Origin: Pseudomonas sp. PDM18
Lineage (GTDB): Bacteria > Pseudomonadota > Gammaproteobacteria > Pseudomonadales > Pseudomonadaceae
NCBI RefSeq assembly: GCF_014852585.1
Contig: NZ_JACVBX010000008.1
Coordinates: forward strand, 124,001-188,000
Length of the DNA stretch: 64,000 nucleotides
Direction: 5' to 3'
Shown piece after piece: positions 29,150 through 38,820 of this stretch (its first letter is position 1; the number at the start of each line of letters is the position of its first letter). The notes under the pieces were generated by a model that worked only from the letters and a program-made list of their open reading frames with translations, had not been told where the DNA came from and did no database searches. The position numbers were made by a program, and so were the translations under genes.

Positions 29150-30073
29150 TCAGTGCGCCTCGCGCTTCTTGAACACGTAGAAGAGATTGGGCTCGCTGAC
29201 CAGGTACAGCGTGCCCTGGTCGTCCATGGCGATGCCCTCGGCCTGCGGCACGCTGCGCCGCAGGCCCTGCATGCCGCGCAGCAGCGACAGCGAGCTGATC
29301 GGCTTGCCATTGGCGCTCAGCTCCAGCACCAACCGGGATTCGTCGGACAGCGCCAGCAGGTGCCCGCTGCGCTCGTCGTACTGCAGGCTGGAAAGGTCGC
29401 GGACGAACAGGTTGCGGTTGTGCTCAAGGTCTTCCACCACATGCACCGCGATGGGTTGCTCCGACTGCTCGTAGGGGAAGCCGCGCACCTCGTAAATGTG
29501 CACCGGGTTGCGCTCCTTGGCGACGAACAGGCGCTTGCCCTGCGAGTCGTAGGCCAGCCCCTCGAACCCGCTATTGCCGCCGCGCCCCAGAGCCAGGGCG
29601 AGCTGTTGGGCGCCTTCGGCGTGCAGTTCCTTCGTGTCGTCGCGCAATTCCACTCGCAGCAGACGCTGGTGGGTCTCGTCGGTGATCACATAGACGTTGC
29701 GGCTGATGTACTCGATGGCCTCGGTGTCGCCGAAGCCGTGCAACGCGATCCTGCGCAGCACCTTGCCTTCCAGCGACAGCTCGACCAACTCGTTCTGCTT
29801 GTTGGTGACGGTGAACAGGGTCTGTCGATCCGGGTCGTAGGTCAGCGCCGAGACGTTGTCTTTGAGCCCTTCGATGGGTTGCGCCTCCAGCACCACGCGG
29901 TAGTCGGGCAGCCAGAGGGACTGCTCCTGCCACTGTGCGGCGTGGCGCCACTCATTGAACTTGAACCAGACGCGCTCGTAGACCCGGACGCTCTGGCCCA
30001 GCGCAATCAACGCGGCCAGGGCGAACAGCGCCATTAGCAGGAACAGGCGACGGGGTTTGAGCAAACGGCGCAT
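29150..30073 (-). CDS. carP: CarP-like beta-propeller protein (SdiA-regulated family)
   Basis: A 307-residue protein with an N-terminal basic stretch and membrane helix (about 9-26), then a periplasmic SdiA-regulated-domain beta-propeller with repeats such as ALTYDPDRQTLFTVTNK and FEGLAYDSQGKRLFVAKE. In P. aeruginosa the gene at this place is carP, a calcium-induced target of the CarSR (BqsSR) system that helps maintain intracellular calcium. The ATG at 30073 gives the helix at the very N-terminus; an upstream in-frame ATG at 30127 is less likely. A TTAAG-N6-TTCAG motif lies upstream at 30118-30133. Confidence 0.83.
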   Translation of the reverse strand: MRRLLKPRRLFLLMALFALAALIALGQSVRVYERVWFKFNEWRHAAQWQEQSLWLPDYRVVLEAQPIEGLKDNVSALTYDPDRQTLFTVTNKQNELVELSLEGKVLRRIALHGFGDTEAIEYISRNVYVITDETHQRLLRVELRDDTKELHAEGAQQLALALGRGGNSGFEGLAYDSQGKRLFVAKERNPVHIYEVRGFPYEQSEQPIAVHVVEDLEHNRNLFVRDLSSLQYDERSGHLLALSDESRLVLELSANGKPISSLSLLRGMQGLRRSVPQAEGIAMDDQGTLYLVSEPNLFYVFKKREAH

Positions 30074-30117
30074 GGAGGACTCGGGGAGGGGATGGCGTGG
30101 CAGAGTGACAGCAGCGC

Positions 30118-30133
30118 CTGAAGCCAAACTTAA
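30118..30133 (-). promoter_or_regulatory. Candidate BqsR/CarR-type box upstream of carP
   Basis: Read on the minus strand this is TTAAG-N6-TTCAG, one base away from the TTAAG-N6-TTAAG site reported for BqsR. It lies 45-60 bp before the carP start, between carP and the divergent AraC gene. Related half-sites occur in register upstream of carO. Confidence 0.4.
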
Positions 30134-30222
30134 AGGCCATCATCCGCTGCGGGCAGGCTAGAGTCAGGTTAGCGCAAGACTGTCCTGTGTTTCTTTTGCA
30201 AGCGACTGCAAGAGGCGTATCG

Positions 30223-31239
30223 ATGGCCCAGCACCTGCTTCCTGAACAACGCCAGCAGGCGACCCTGCACACCGTGGTACTGGCCACCGAGGTGCTACAC
30301 CACGCCGGCGTGCCGCGCCCGAAGCTATTGGAGGGCAGCGGCATCGACGAGGCGGACCTGCTGACGCCGGAGAAGCTGATCACCCACGCGCAGGAACTGC
30401 GGGTCTTCGCCAACGCCCTGAACTGCCACCACGATCCGGCGCTGGGCCTCTACCTCGGCCTGCGGATGCATGTCTCGGCTTATGGCATCCTCGGTTACAG
30501 CATGCTCGCCAGCCGCACCCTGCGCGACGCGCTGCAACTGGCGCTGTCGTTCCCCGAGCTACTCGGCACCTACTTCCGCCTGGCGCTGACGCCGCAGGGC
30601 GACGAGGTCCACCTGACCGCCGACGGCTACCGCTACGCGCCGGAACTGACGGTGTTCAACACCGAGCTGTGCCTGACTTCGCTCCTGACGGTGATCCGCG
30701 ACCTGCTCGGCGAGTCGGTGCGGCCTCGTCGGCTGCTGCTGGCGTATCGGCCGCCACTGCACGCAGAGACCTACACCGAGCGCCTGGGCTGCCCGGTGGA
30801 TTTCGGCGCGCCCACCAGCGCGCTGTGCTTCAGCCCGGCACTGCTGGACCGGCCGTTGCCGCTGGCCGACCCGGTCAGCTGCCACAATGGCGTGCAGCAA
30901 TGCCTGCGCATGAGCGGGATGCTCAGCGCCCGTGGCGACGTGCTCGACCAGTTGCGCCAGCATCTGGCAAGCCACCTGCAGGACACCGCCAGCCTGGACA
31001 CCGTGGCGCGGCATCTGCACCGCTCCACCCGCACCCTGCGGCGCCACCTGCAGCAGCAGAACACCAGTTATCAACAGGTACTCGACGAGGTTCGCTTCGA
31101 CCGCGCGCGGCAGCTGCTCAAGGACACCGACCTGCCGATCTACCTGATCGCCGAGCAGCTGGGCTACAGCGAGACGGCCAGCTTCCGGCATGCCTTCCAG
31201 CGCTGGAGCGGGGCGAGTCCGAGTTTGTATAGGGGCTGA
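30223..31239 (+). CDS. AraC-family regulator (arabinose-binding-like N domain)
   Basis: A 338-residue transcription factor. The N-terminal effector domain (about 15-210) is of the PF12625 type seen in OruR/MmsR-like regulators, and the double helix-turn-helix is at about 240-338 (SLDTVARHLHRSTRTLRRHL and IAEQLGYSETASFRHAF). The ATG at 30223 follows AGAGG; a GTG at 30187 is less likely. It sits between carP and the polyamine-type ABC operon and points towards the latter. A 20-bp-spaced direct repeat lies in the promoter of that operon, so it is a good candidate regulator. The ligand is unknown. Confidence 0.87.
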   Translation: MAQHLLPEQRQQATLHTVVLATEVLHHAGVPRPKLLEGSGIDEADLLTPEKLITHAQELRVFANALNCHHDPALGLYLGLRMHVSAYGILGYSMLASRTLRDALQLALSFPELLGTYFRLALTPQGDEVHLTADGYRYAPELTVFNTELCLTSLLTVIRDLLGESVRPRRLLLAYRPPLHAETYTERLGCPVDFGAPTSALCFSPALLDRPLPLADPVSCHNGVQQCLRMSGMLSARGDVLDQLRQHLASHLQDTASLDTVARHLHRSTRTLRRHLQQQNTSYQQVLDEVRFDRARQLLKDTDLPIYLIAEQLGYSETASFRHAFQRWSGASPSLYRG

Positions 31240-31257
31240 GGATTCGGCCGGGAACAC

Positions 31258-31290
31258 CCTCTCCCCCAGCTCTCTCCCTGAAGGGAGAGG
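31258..31290. repeat. CCCTCTCCC-type extragenic palindrome
   Basis: CTCTCCCT (31272-31279) faces AGGGAGAG (31282-31289), preceded by CCCTCTCCCCCAG. Two relatives lie at 43545-43685. This is a common Pseudomonas intergenic palindrome. Confidence 0.6.
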
Positions 31291-31306
31291 GAGTGTCCGA
31301 GTGACT

Positions 31307-31326
31307 TTCGCGAGCAAGCTCGCTCC
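31307..31326 (-). repeat. Pseudomonas REP element (inverted copy)
   Basis: TTCGCGAGCAAGCTCGCTCC is the exact reverse complement of the REP core at 15781-15800. Confidence 0.85.
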
Positions 31327-31394
31327 AACGAAAAGCTTGAGAAACGACATCCCGCTGACGCCCGAAATCCAGCATGGCAGATCGCATTTTCAAC

Positions 31395-31429
31395 TTGGCC
31401 TGATTTATCCCTTATTGGCCTGATCTATC
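31395..31429 (+). promoter_or_regulatory. Direct repeat: candidate AraC-type operator
   Basis: TTGGCCTGATTTATC (31395-31409) is repeated as TTGGCCTGATCTATC (31415-31429), with 14 of 15 bases identical and starts 20 bp apart. A weak -35 (TTCTGC, 31431) and a -10-like CATTAT (31454-31459) at 17-bp spacing follow directly. That is the arrangement expected of an AraC-dependent promoter. Confidence 0.5.
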
Positions 31430-31537
31430 GTTCTGCGCATCCCGGCGCTTGGTCATTATCAATCCGCAGCTAGGTGAAACGGTCCTAGAAACCGTAAAAC
31501 CTCAACAATAACAACTGCTTAACTGCATGGTACCAGC

Positions 31538-32587
31538 ATGACCAGCGCGATCACCATCGAGCGGATATGCATGGAGTTCGGTACACCCGGACAAGGCCTC
31601 AAGGCCTTGGACGATGTGTCACTGGAAATCCGCGCCAACGAATTCTTCACCCTCCTCGGCCCATCGGGATGCGGCAAGACCACCTTGCTGCGACTGATCG
31701 CCGGCTTCGAACAACCCTCCTCCGGCAGCATTCGCCTTTACGGCGATGCGATGGAAGGCCTTCCCCCCTTCAAGCGCCCGGTCAATACCGTCTTCCAGAG
31801 CTACGCCCTGTTCCCCCACATGACCGTGGCCGAGAACATTGCCTTCGGCCTGGAAATGCAGGGCAAGCAACGCAGCGACATCGACGCCACGGTGCAGAAG
31901 ATGCTCGACCTCGTGCGCCTGCCGGATGTCGGCAAGCGCCGCGCCGACCAGCTCTCCGGCGGCCAGCAACAGCGCATCGCCCTGGCCCGCGCTCTGGCCA
32001 GCCGGCCCAAGGTACTGCTGCTCGACGAATCGCTGTCCGCGCTGGACCTCAAGCTGCGCAAGGAAATGCAGATCGAGCTCAAGCGCCTGCAGCACGAAAC
32101 CGGCATCACCTTCATCTTCGTCACCCACGACCAGGAAGAAGCGCTGACCATGTCCGACCGCATCGCGGTGATGAGCCGCGGCAAGGTCATGCAGATCGGC
32201 ACGCCCACCGAAATCTACGAGGCACCGGTCAACCGACTGGTGGCCGACTTCATCGGCGAGACCAACTTCCTCGAGGGCGAATCCAGCGGCGACAGCGTGC
32301 GCCTGGCTGACGGCCAGCTGCTGCCGGCCGCCACCACCCTGCCCGGCAAGGTCACCCTGGCGATCCGCCCGGAGCGCACCGAGCTCGCGCAGGACGGCCA
32401 GCTCGAAGGCGTGGTGGAGAACATCGTCTACGTTGGCACCGACACCGTGTACCACCTCAATGTCGCCGGTCAGGGCGGCTTCCGGGTCCGTCAGCAGAAC
32501 CGCGACGGCGCCCTTTCCACCCACGCGCCCGGCGCGCGGGTGCGGGTCCGCATTCCCGCCACCGCCATCCGGGTGCTGGCCGAATGA
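31538..32587 (+). CDS. Polyamine-type ABC transporter ATPase (PotA-like)
   Basis: A 349-residue ATPase of the spermidine/putrescine importer class. Walker [11 protein letters not shown]-loop [10 protein letters not shown], signature LSGGQQQR and Walker B VLLLDES are present (Ser replaces the more usual Pro after DE). H-loop VTHDQEEA follows, and a C-terminal TOBE domain starts at about 280. Its last four bases overlap the first permease gene (ATGA). It is first in a four-gene operon matching PAO1 PA0326-PA0323. Substrate specificity is inferred only from the family and the neighbouring amidohydrolase. Confidence 0.93.
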   Translation: MTSAITIERICMEFGTPGQGLKALDDVSLEIRANEFFTLLGPSGCGKTTLLRLIAGFEQPSSGSIRLYGDAMEGLPPFKRPVNTVFQSYALFPHMTVAENIAFGLEMQGKQRSDIDATVQKMLDLVRLPDVGKRRADQLSGGQQQRIALARALASRPKVLLLDESLSALDLKLRKEMQIELKRLQHETGITFIFVTHDQEEALTMSDRIAVMSRGKVMQIGTPTEIYEAPVNRLVADFIGETNFLEGESSGDSVRLADGQLLPAATTLPGKVTLAIRPERTELAQDGQLEGVVENIVYVGTDTVYHLNVAGQGGFRVRQQNRDGALSTHAPGARVRVRIPATAIRVLAE

Positions 32588-33498
32588 GTACACTGCGCGC
32601 ACAAGCGGAACGAAAGTCGCTGTTCAATCGCCTGGCCCTGACCAGCCCGGCGATGATCATGCTGATCGTCTTCCTCGTCCTGCCGCTGGGCATCATGTTC
32701 GCCGTGTCGATCCAGGCACCGGGCGACTATGGCGGCGTGAAGTGGGGCCAGCACACCGTCGAGGCCTACATCAACTTCCTCTGGGAACGCGACCTGGACG
32801 ACAGCCTGTCGTTCAACGCCGACTACCTGGGCATCTTCCAGCGCTCGTTCTGGCTGTCGATCCTGACCACCCTGGGCTGCGTGCTGATCGGCTTCCCCAC
32901 CGCGCTGTACCTGGCGCTGCAGGACGAACGCCGGCGCAACCTGCTGCTGTTCCTGGTCACGGTGCCGTTCTGGACCAACCTGCTGGTGCGGGTCTACGCC
33001 TGGATGCTGCTGCTGCGCAACGGCGGGCTGATCGATGAGGGCCTGCACGGGCTGGGCTTCTCGGACGCCTCCCTAGGCATCCTCTACACCGATAACGCGG
33101 TGATCATCGGCCTGCTCTACACCTACCTGCCGTTCATGGTCCTGCCCATCTACACCAGCCTGGAGAAGATGGACTGGCGTCTGGTGGAAGCGGCCTTCGA
33201 CCTGGGCGCCAACCGCTGGAAGGCCCTCAAGCGGATCATCATCCCGCTGGCCATGCCCGGCATCGTCGCCGGCTGCATCCTGGTGTTCATCCCTTCGCTG
33301 GGCAGTTACATCATTCCCGAGCTGCTCGGGGGCGGTAAGTCGCTGATGATCGGCAACCTGATCCAGCTGCAGTTCGGCACGGCGCACAACTGGCCATTCG
33401 GCGCGGCGCTGTCCTTCGCCCTGCTGGCCTTCGTGCTGCTGGCGATGATGATCTACAGCATGCGATTCAAACAGGGCGCGTCGGGAGGTCATCCATGA
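32584..33498 (+). CDS. Polyamine-type ABC permease (PotB-like)
   Basis: A 304-residue inner-membrane permease with six main helices. The EAA loop reads [25 protein letters not shown] (about 201 onwards), the coupling-helix motif of the family. It overlaps both neighbours by 4 bp, so translation is coupled along the operon. Confidence 0.93.
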   Translation: MSTLRAQAERKSLFNRLALTSPAMIMLIVFLVLPLGIMFAVSIQAPGDYGGVKWGQHTVEAYINFLWERDLDDSLSFNADYLGIFQRSFWLSILTTLGCVLIGFPTALYLALQDERRRNLLLFLVTVPFWTNLLVRVYAWMLLLRNGGLIDEGLHGLGFSDASLGILYTDNAVIIGLLYTYLPFMVLPIYTSLEKMDWRLVEAAFDLGANRWKALKRIIIPLAMPGIVAGCILVFIPSLGSYIIPELLGGGKSLMIGNLIQLQFGTAHNWPFGAALSFALLAFVLLAMMIYSMRFKQGASGGHP

Positions 33499-34283
33499 AG
33501 TCGGCCAACCCGCTCTGGCGGTTCACCGGGGTGCGGCCTGCCGCCTGGCTGTTCTTCGCCTTCCTCTATATCCCGATCTTCGTGCTGGTGGTGCTGAGCT
33601 TCAACAGCGGCCAGTCGGCCACGCTGTGGGAAAGCTTCAGCCTGAAGTGGTACTCGGTGGTGGCGGACGACCCGGAGATCCTTCGCGCCGCGAAGAACTC
33701 GCTGATCGTCGCGACCCTCGCCACCGTCGTCGCCACCACCCTGGCCACGCTCGCCGCACTGGGCATGCGCGGTCGCTCGTTCCGCGGGCAGACGCTGATG
33801 AGTGGCGTGCTGGGCCTGCCGCTGCTGGTGCCGGAGATCGTCACTGCCGTGGCGACCCTGATGTTCTTCGCCTTCATCGGCCTGAAGCTGTCGCTGTTCA
33901 CCATCCTGCTGGCGCACATCGTGTTCTGCATACCCTTCGCCTACCTGCCGATCCGCGCCCGTCTCGAAGGCATGGACCCGCGGCTGGCGGAAGCGGCGGC
34001 GGACCTCTATGCCTCGCCGTGGAAGACCTTCTGGAAGGTGACCTTCCCCCTGCTGACGCCGGGGATCGTGTCGGGGGCGATGCTGGCGTTCATCATCTCG
34101 ATGGACGACTTCGTCATCACCTACTTCGTCGCCGGCGCCGGGGCCACCACCCTGCCGGTGTACATCTTCAGCTCCATCCGAATGGGGATTTCCCCGAAGA
34201 TCAACGCCATATCTTCAATAATACTGTTGATTTCCATCGCGTTCGTTGCGTTGTCGTACTACGTCGGCCAGCGTCGCCGCTGA
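33495..34283 (+). CDS. Polyamine-type ABC permease (PotC-like)
   Basis: A 262-residue permease. The EAA loop EAAADLYASPWKTFWKVTFP (about 173-192) and the SMDDFVITYFVAG segment are typical of PotC/PotI. It overlaps the PotB-like gene by 4 bp and is followed after 43 bp by the binding-protein gene. Confidence 0.93.
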   Translation: MKSANPLWRFTGVRPAAWLFFAFLYIPIFVLVVLSFNSGQSATLWESFSLKWYSVVADDPEILRAAKNSLIVATLATVVATTLATLAALGMRGRSFRGQTLMSGVLGLPLLVPEIVTAVATLMFFAFIGLKLSLFTILLAHIVFCIPFAYLPIRARLEGMDPRLAEAAADLYASPWKTFWKVTFPLLTPGIVSGAMLAFIISMDDFVITYFVAGAGATTLPVYIFSSIRMGISPKINAISSIILLISIAFVALSYYVGQRRR

Positions 34284-34326
34284 CCTCCTGCCGCCAATCA
34301 AAACAACATTGCAAGGAGCTTCACCG

Positions 34327-35376
34327 ATGAAATTCCGCCGTACCCCCATCGCCCGCGCGCTCGTCGCCGCCAGCCTGTTGCTGGCCGGTAGCGCCCACGC
34401 CGACGGCACCCTGCACTTCGCCAACTGGTCCGACTACTTCCCGCCGGAACTCTTGAAGAAGTTCGAGAAGGACACCGGCATCCACGCCACCCTGGACTCC
34501 TACGACAGCAACGAAACCCTGCTGGCCAAGCTCAAGGCCGGCGGCGGCGCCTACGACGTGGTCGTGCCGTCGGACAGCTTCATCGAGATCTTCGTCAAGG
34601 AAGGCCTGCTGCAGAAGCTCGACAAGTCGCAGCTGCCGAACCTGGCGAACCTGAAAGACAAGTTCAAGACCCTGACCTACGACCCGGGCCACGACTACTC
34701 CGTGCCCTACCTGTGGGGCACCACCGGCTACAGCTACGACAGCGCCAAGGTGCCCGGCGGCAAGCTGGATGAAAGCTGGAAGCCGTTCTTCGAGCCGCCG
34801 GCCGAGCTGAAAGGCAAGGTGGTGGCGCTCAACTCCATCGAAGAACTGTACGCCCCGGCGTCCTACTACCTGGGCATCGACGAGTGCACCGAGGACCCGA
34901 AAGAGGCGGCGAAGATCCAGGACCTGCTGCTCAAGCAGAAACCGATGCTGGCCATGTACAACAGCGACGGCACCATCGAGCGCATGGCCGCCGGCGAAGT
35001 CTCCATGCACCAGCAATGGAACGGCGCCTTCCACCGCGCCCACGCCCAGCGCGCCAGCCTGGTCTACGTCTATCCCAAGGAAGGCGTGCGCCTGTTCATC
35101 GACAACCTGACCATTCCCAAGGACGCCACCAACATCAAGGAGGCCCACGCCTTCCTGAACTGGATGATGCAGCCTGAGAACATCGCCCTGGCCTCCAACT
35201 TCGCCAAGTACAACAACGCGATCGAAGGCTCGGACAAGTACATGGACAAGGAGCTGTTCGACGACCCGGCGATCAACACCCCGGCGGACAAGCTGGATCG
35301 CCTGAAGCCCTTCAAGCTGTGCTCGCCCAAGGCCCTGCAGCTGCGTTCCAAGGTCTGGACCAAGCTGAAGAAATGA
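34327..35376 (+). CDS. Polyamine-type periplasmic binding protein (PotD-like)
   Basis: A 349-residue extracellular solute-binding protein with a signal peptide (cleaved near SAHADG, residue 25). The mature N-terminus LHFANWSDYFPPELLKKFE is the PotD/SpuD hallmark. AAGGAG precedes the ATG; upstream in-frame codons overlap the permease end and are rejected. Compared with SpuD/SpuE it has a divergent second half, so the ligand may differ. It ends the operon, with a strong hairpin 11 bp after the stop. Confidence 0.92.
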   Translation: MKFRRTPIARALVAASLLLAGSAHADGTLHFANWSDYFPPELLKKFEKDTGIHATLDSYDSNETLLAKLKAGGGAYDVVVPSDSFIEIFVKEGLLQKLDKSQLPNLANLKDKFKTLTYDPGHDYSVPYLWGTTGYSYDSAKVPGGKLDESWKPFFEPPAELKGKVVALNSIEELYAPASYYLGIDECTEDPKEAAKIQDLLLKQKPMLAMYNSDGTIERMAAGEVSMHQQWNGAFHRAHAQRASLVYVYPKEGVRLFIDNLTIPKDATNIKEAHAFLNWMMQPENIALASNFAKYNNAIEGSDKYMDKELFDDPAINTPADKLDRLKPFKLCSPKALQLRSKVWTKLKK

Positions 35377-35386
35377 CCCGCAGGTC

Positions 35387-35412
35387 ACCCGGCGCGGCGG
35401 TGCGCGCCGGGT
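35387..35412 (+). terminator. Hairpin terminator after the PotD-like gene
   Basis: ACCCGGCGCG pairs perfectly with CGCGCCGGGT around a six-base loop. The following sequence is only weakly T-rich. Confidence 0.6.
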
Positions 35413-35765
35413 GGTTCTGACAGCCAATTTGGCCATTTCGATCCCTTTTTGACCCTTTGCAGGGTTCTGCCCGGCACCCCCGGTTGCTAGAGTCGGGCGG
35501 CTCGCGCAGGGAGCGGCTGGAAAGGCGGCCAGCCCTTGCACCATCGCAGATGGCGCAGGGATTTCCCGAGGGAACGCGAGCGCGTTATCCACAAGAACAA
35601 ATGCCCCGAGAACGCCCATGACCAGCTTTTGCGTCACCCTGCAGCAAACACCCTCATTCCTCGCGCGTCGTCAGCGCTGCGGCTGAGCCGCAACCCGACG
35701 ACATCAGGACGGCCACCGAACGCCGCCCGCCCGCAAGCCATCATAAAAATCGCGAGGATTCCCCC
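35413..35765 (+). other. Intergenic region upstream of the APC permease gene
   Basis: About 350 bp without a convincing gene. Short open frames reach into the permease start but lack codon-use and ribosome-site support. A GGCAC...TTGCT sequence at 35473-35487 resembles a sigma-54 promoter, but the spacing is one base too long. The permease promoter must lie here or be shared with the upstream operon. Confidence 0.5.
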
Positions 35766-37163
35766 ATGGCCAGCCAACACAGCGCCAGCACTGCACACGC
35801 ACAACAGAACACTCAACAAGGCTCCCCGGCCAACGCCGACGCCCGCCTGAAACGCGTCCTGGGCCTACCCGCCCTGGTCTTCTTCGGTCTGGTCTACATG
35901 GTCCCGCTGACCATGTTCACCACCTACGGCGTGGTCACCGAGATGACCGGCGGCCGCACAGCCACCGCCTACCTGATCACCCTGCTGGCGATGCTGTTCA
36001 CCGCAGCCTCCTACAGCTTCATGGTGCGCAAGTACCCGATTTCCGGCTCTGCATACTCCTACACCAGCCTGAGCTTCGGCCCGGTGGTCGGCTTCCTGTC
36101 CGGCTGGTCGCTGCTGCTCGACTACCTGTTCCTGCCGATGATCAATTACCTGCTCATCGGCCTGTTCATGAACATCGCCTTCCCGGAAATCCCGGCATGG
36201 ATGTTCGTGGTCGCCTCCATCGCCCTGGTCACCGTGCTCAACGTGGTCGGCATCAGCCAGGTCGCCGGCATGAGCAACGTGATCGTCGGCGCGCAGCTGG
36301 TGTTCATCGTGGTGTTCGTGATCATGTCGATCAAGAGCCTGGCCGGTGGCGCCGCCATCGACTTCAGCCTGCCCTTCGTCGGTGACGGTACCCAGCCCGG
36401 CTTCGCCCCGCTGATGGCCGGCGCCGCGGTGCTGTGCCTGTCGTTCCTGGGCTTCGACGCGGTCTCGACCATGGCCGAGGAAACCCGTGACGCCCGCCGC
36501 GACATCCCCCGCGCGATCATCATCACCACCGTCATCGCCGGCCTGATGTTCACCCTGCTGGCGATCATCAGCCAGCTGGTATTCCCCGGCAGCGTGTTCC
36601 AGAACGCCGACTCGGCAGCCAACGAAGTGATGCTCAAGGCCGGCGGCCAGTTCCTCGGCAACTTCTTCACCTCCGCCTACATCGCCGGCTGCATCGGCTC
36701 GGCGCTGGCGTCCCAGGCCTCGGTGTCGCGCATCATCTTCACCATGGGCCGTGACGGCATCCTGCCGCGCAGCCTGTTCGGTGTTCTGCACGCGCGCTTC
36801 CAGACCCCGGTCGTGGCGATCCTGGTGGTCTCCGCCGTGTCCCTGCTGGCGGTCGTGCTGGACCTGACCACCCTCGCCTCGATGATCAGCTTCGGCGCTC
36901 TGGTGGCCTTCTCCGTGGTCAACCTGGCGGTGATCCGCACCTACCTGGGCGTCGAGCGCCGCCGCGGGGCGAAGAACGTCCTGCTGTACGGGGCGATTCC
37001 GTTCATCGGCCTGTGCCTGACCCTGTGGCTGTGGACCAGCCTCTCGCAGCTGACGCTGGTCGTCGGCCTGAGCTGGTTCGCAGTCGGCTTCGCTTACCTG
37101 GCGGTGCATACCGGCGGCTTCCGTCGCAAGGCACCGAGCGTGAATTTCGAGGAAAACGCCTGA
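35766..37163 (+). CDS. APC-superfamily amino acid/polyamine permease
   Basis: A 465-residue inner-membrane transporter with about twelve helices. The N-terminus after a 25-residue hydrophilic tail reads VFFGLVYMVPLTMFTTYG, and the central FLGFDAVSTMAEETRDARR is the typical APC TM6 region. It resembles PuuP-type putrescine importers. GAGGA precedes the ATG. It is followed after 54 bp by the acetylpolyamine amidohydrolase gene. A role in taking up putrescine or an acetylpolyamine is inferred from that partner. Confidence 0.87.
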   Translation: MASQHSASTAHAQQNTQQGSPANADARLKRVLGLPALVFFGLVYMVPLTMFTTYGVVTEMTGGRTATAYLITLLAMLFTAASYSFMVRKYPISGSAYSYTSLSFGPVVGFLSGWSLLLDYLFLPMINYLLIGLFMNIAFPEIPAWMFVVASIALVTVLNVVGISQVAGMSNVIVGAQLVFIVVFVIMSIKSLAGGAAIDFSLPFVGDGTQPGFAPLMAGAAVLCLSFLGFDAVSTMAEETRDARRDIPRAIIITTVIAGLMFTLLAIISQLVFPGSVFQNADSAANEVMLKAGGQFLGNFFTSAYIAGCIGSALASQASVSRIIFTMGRDGILPRSLFGVLHARFQTPVVAILVVSAVSLLAVVLDLTTLASMISFGALVAFSVVNLAVIRTYLGVERRRGAKNVLLYGAIPFIGLCLTLWLWTSLSQLTLVVGLSWFAVGFAYLAVHTGGFRRKAPSVNFEENA

Positions 37164-37186
37164 CGGCAGAGCTACTAGAACCCAAC

Positions 37187-37204
37187 GGGCGCCCGGAGGC
37201 GCCC
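37187..37204 (+). promoter_or_regulatory. Hairpin just upstream of the amidohydrolase ribosome site
   Basis: GGGCGCC pairs with GGCGCCC around CGGA, two bases before AGGAG (37207-37211). It could set the expression ratio between permease and amidohydrolase. Confidence 0.35.
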
Positions 37205-37217
37205 TCAGGAGCGCGTG

Positions 37218-38249
<1,032 letters not shown>

Positions 38250-38280
38250 CGCCGCTCCTGCGGAACGCTGAAGACAAGAA

Positions 38281-38314
38281 AGCCGCACCGGGGTCCCCGG
38301 CGCGGCTTTTTTTG
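38281..38314. terminator. Bidirectional terminator
   Basis: AGCCGC-A-CCGGGG pairs with CCCCGG-C-GCGGCT around T, followed by seven or more T. It lies between the convergent amidohydrolase and carO genes. Confidence 0.9.
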
Positions 38315-38324
38315 TGGCATTGGA

Positions 38325-38702
38325 TTACTGAAGGATTTCCACGCGGTCCACGTCGATATCGGTGGCCTTCTGCTTGTGGTGGTCGACCTCACCGGTCAGG
38401 CGCACCTTGGTGTTCTCGGAGACCGAGGCACCGGCTGGCCAGTCGTCGTGGTCGATCTCGACCTGGATGCTGCCGGTGGCGTCCTTGAACTCGTAGTGCT
38501 CACCACCGATGCGCTTGGTGATCACGCCTTCCAGGACCACCGGGGTGTCATCAGCGGCAGACTGCGCCTGCTTGACGGTGGTGATCTGCGCGGCGGCGGC
38601 AACGGGCTTGGCGTCGCTGCCCGGACCGGTGTAGCCGGCAGCCAGGGTGATGGTGGAGAACAGGCCAGCGGCAGCGATCAGGGGGAGATGAGTTAGTTTC
38701 AT
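38325..38702 (-). CDS. carO: CarO-like periplasmic OB-fold (BOF) protein
   Basis: A 125-residue secreted protein: signal peptide (to about residue 22, TLAAGY) and a bacterial OB-fold (YgiW/BOF) domain with VVLEGVITKRIGGEHYEFKD and IQVEIDHDDW. In P. aeruginosa the gene at this position, next to the acetylpolyamine amidohydrolase, is carO, induced by calcium through CarSR and needed for calcium homeostasis. AGGAGG precedes the ATG. Upstream lies an array of four 11-bp-phased TTAAG/TTCAG half-sites (38752-38789). Orthology is inferred from synteny and family. Confidence 0.86.
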   Translation of the reverse strand: MKLTHLPLIAAAGLFSTITLAAGYTGPGSDAKPVAAAAQITTVKQAQSAADDTPVVLEGVITKRIGGEHYEFKDATGSIQVEIDHDDWPAGASVSENTKVRLTGEVDHHKQKATDIDVDRVEILQ

Positions 38703-38751
38703 GGATGAGCCTCCTGCGGCGTTTTCGATGGGTTCAGCTTAGGACCGGTGG

Positions 38752-38789
38752 CTGAAACCAGCCTGAATCCGGACTTAACCCAACCTTAA
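38752..38789 (-). promoter_or_regulatory. 11-bp-phased TTAAG/TTCAG array upstream of carO
   Basis: On the minus strand the region reads TTAAG-N6-TTAAG-N6-TTCAG-N6-TTCAG: four half-sites at an exact 11-bp period. The first pair equals the TTAAG-N6-TTAAG site reported for the calcium/iron-responsive regulator BqsR (CarR). The array ends 50 bp before the carO ATG. Confidence 0.65.
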
Positions 38790-38820
38790 AGCCATCCGAC
38801 CCGCACTCCCCCGCTCTGGA

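Noticed and set aside
35473..35487. Sigma-54-like GGCAC...TTGCT upstream of the APC permease gene
   Set aside because: The distance between the GG and GC elements is 11 bases instead of the required 10, and no enhancer-binding-protein gene is adjacent.
35536..35850. A 104-codon open frame entering the APC permease gene
   Set aside because: It overlaps the permease start out of frame, lacks a ribosome site and shows no protein-like pattern.
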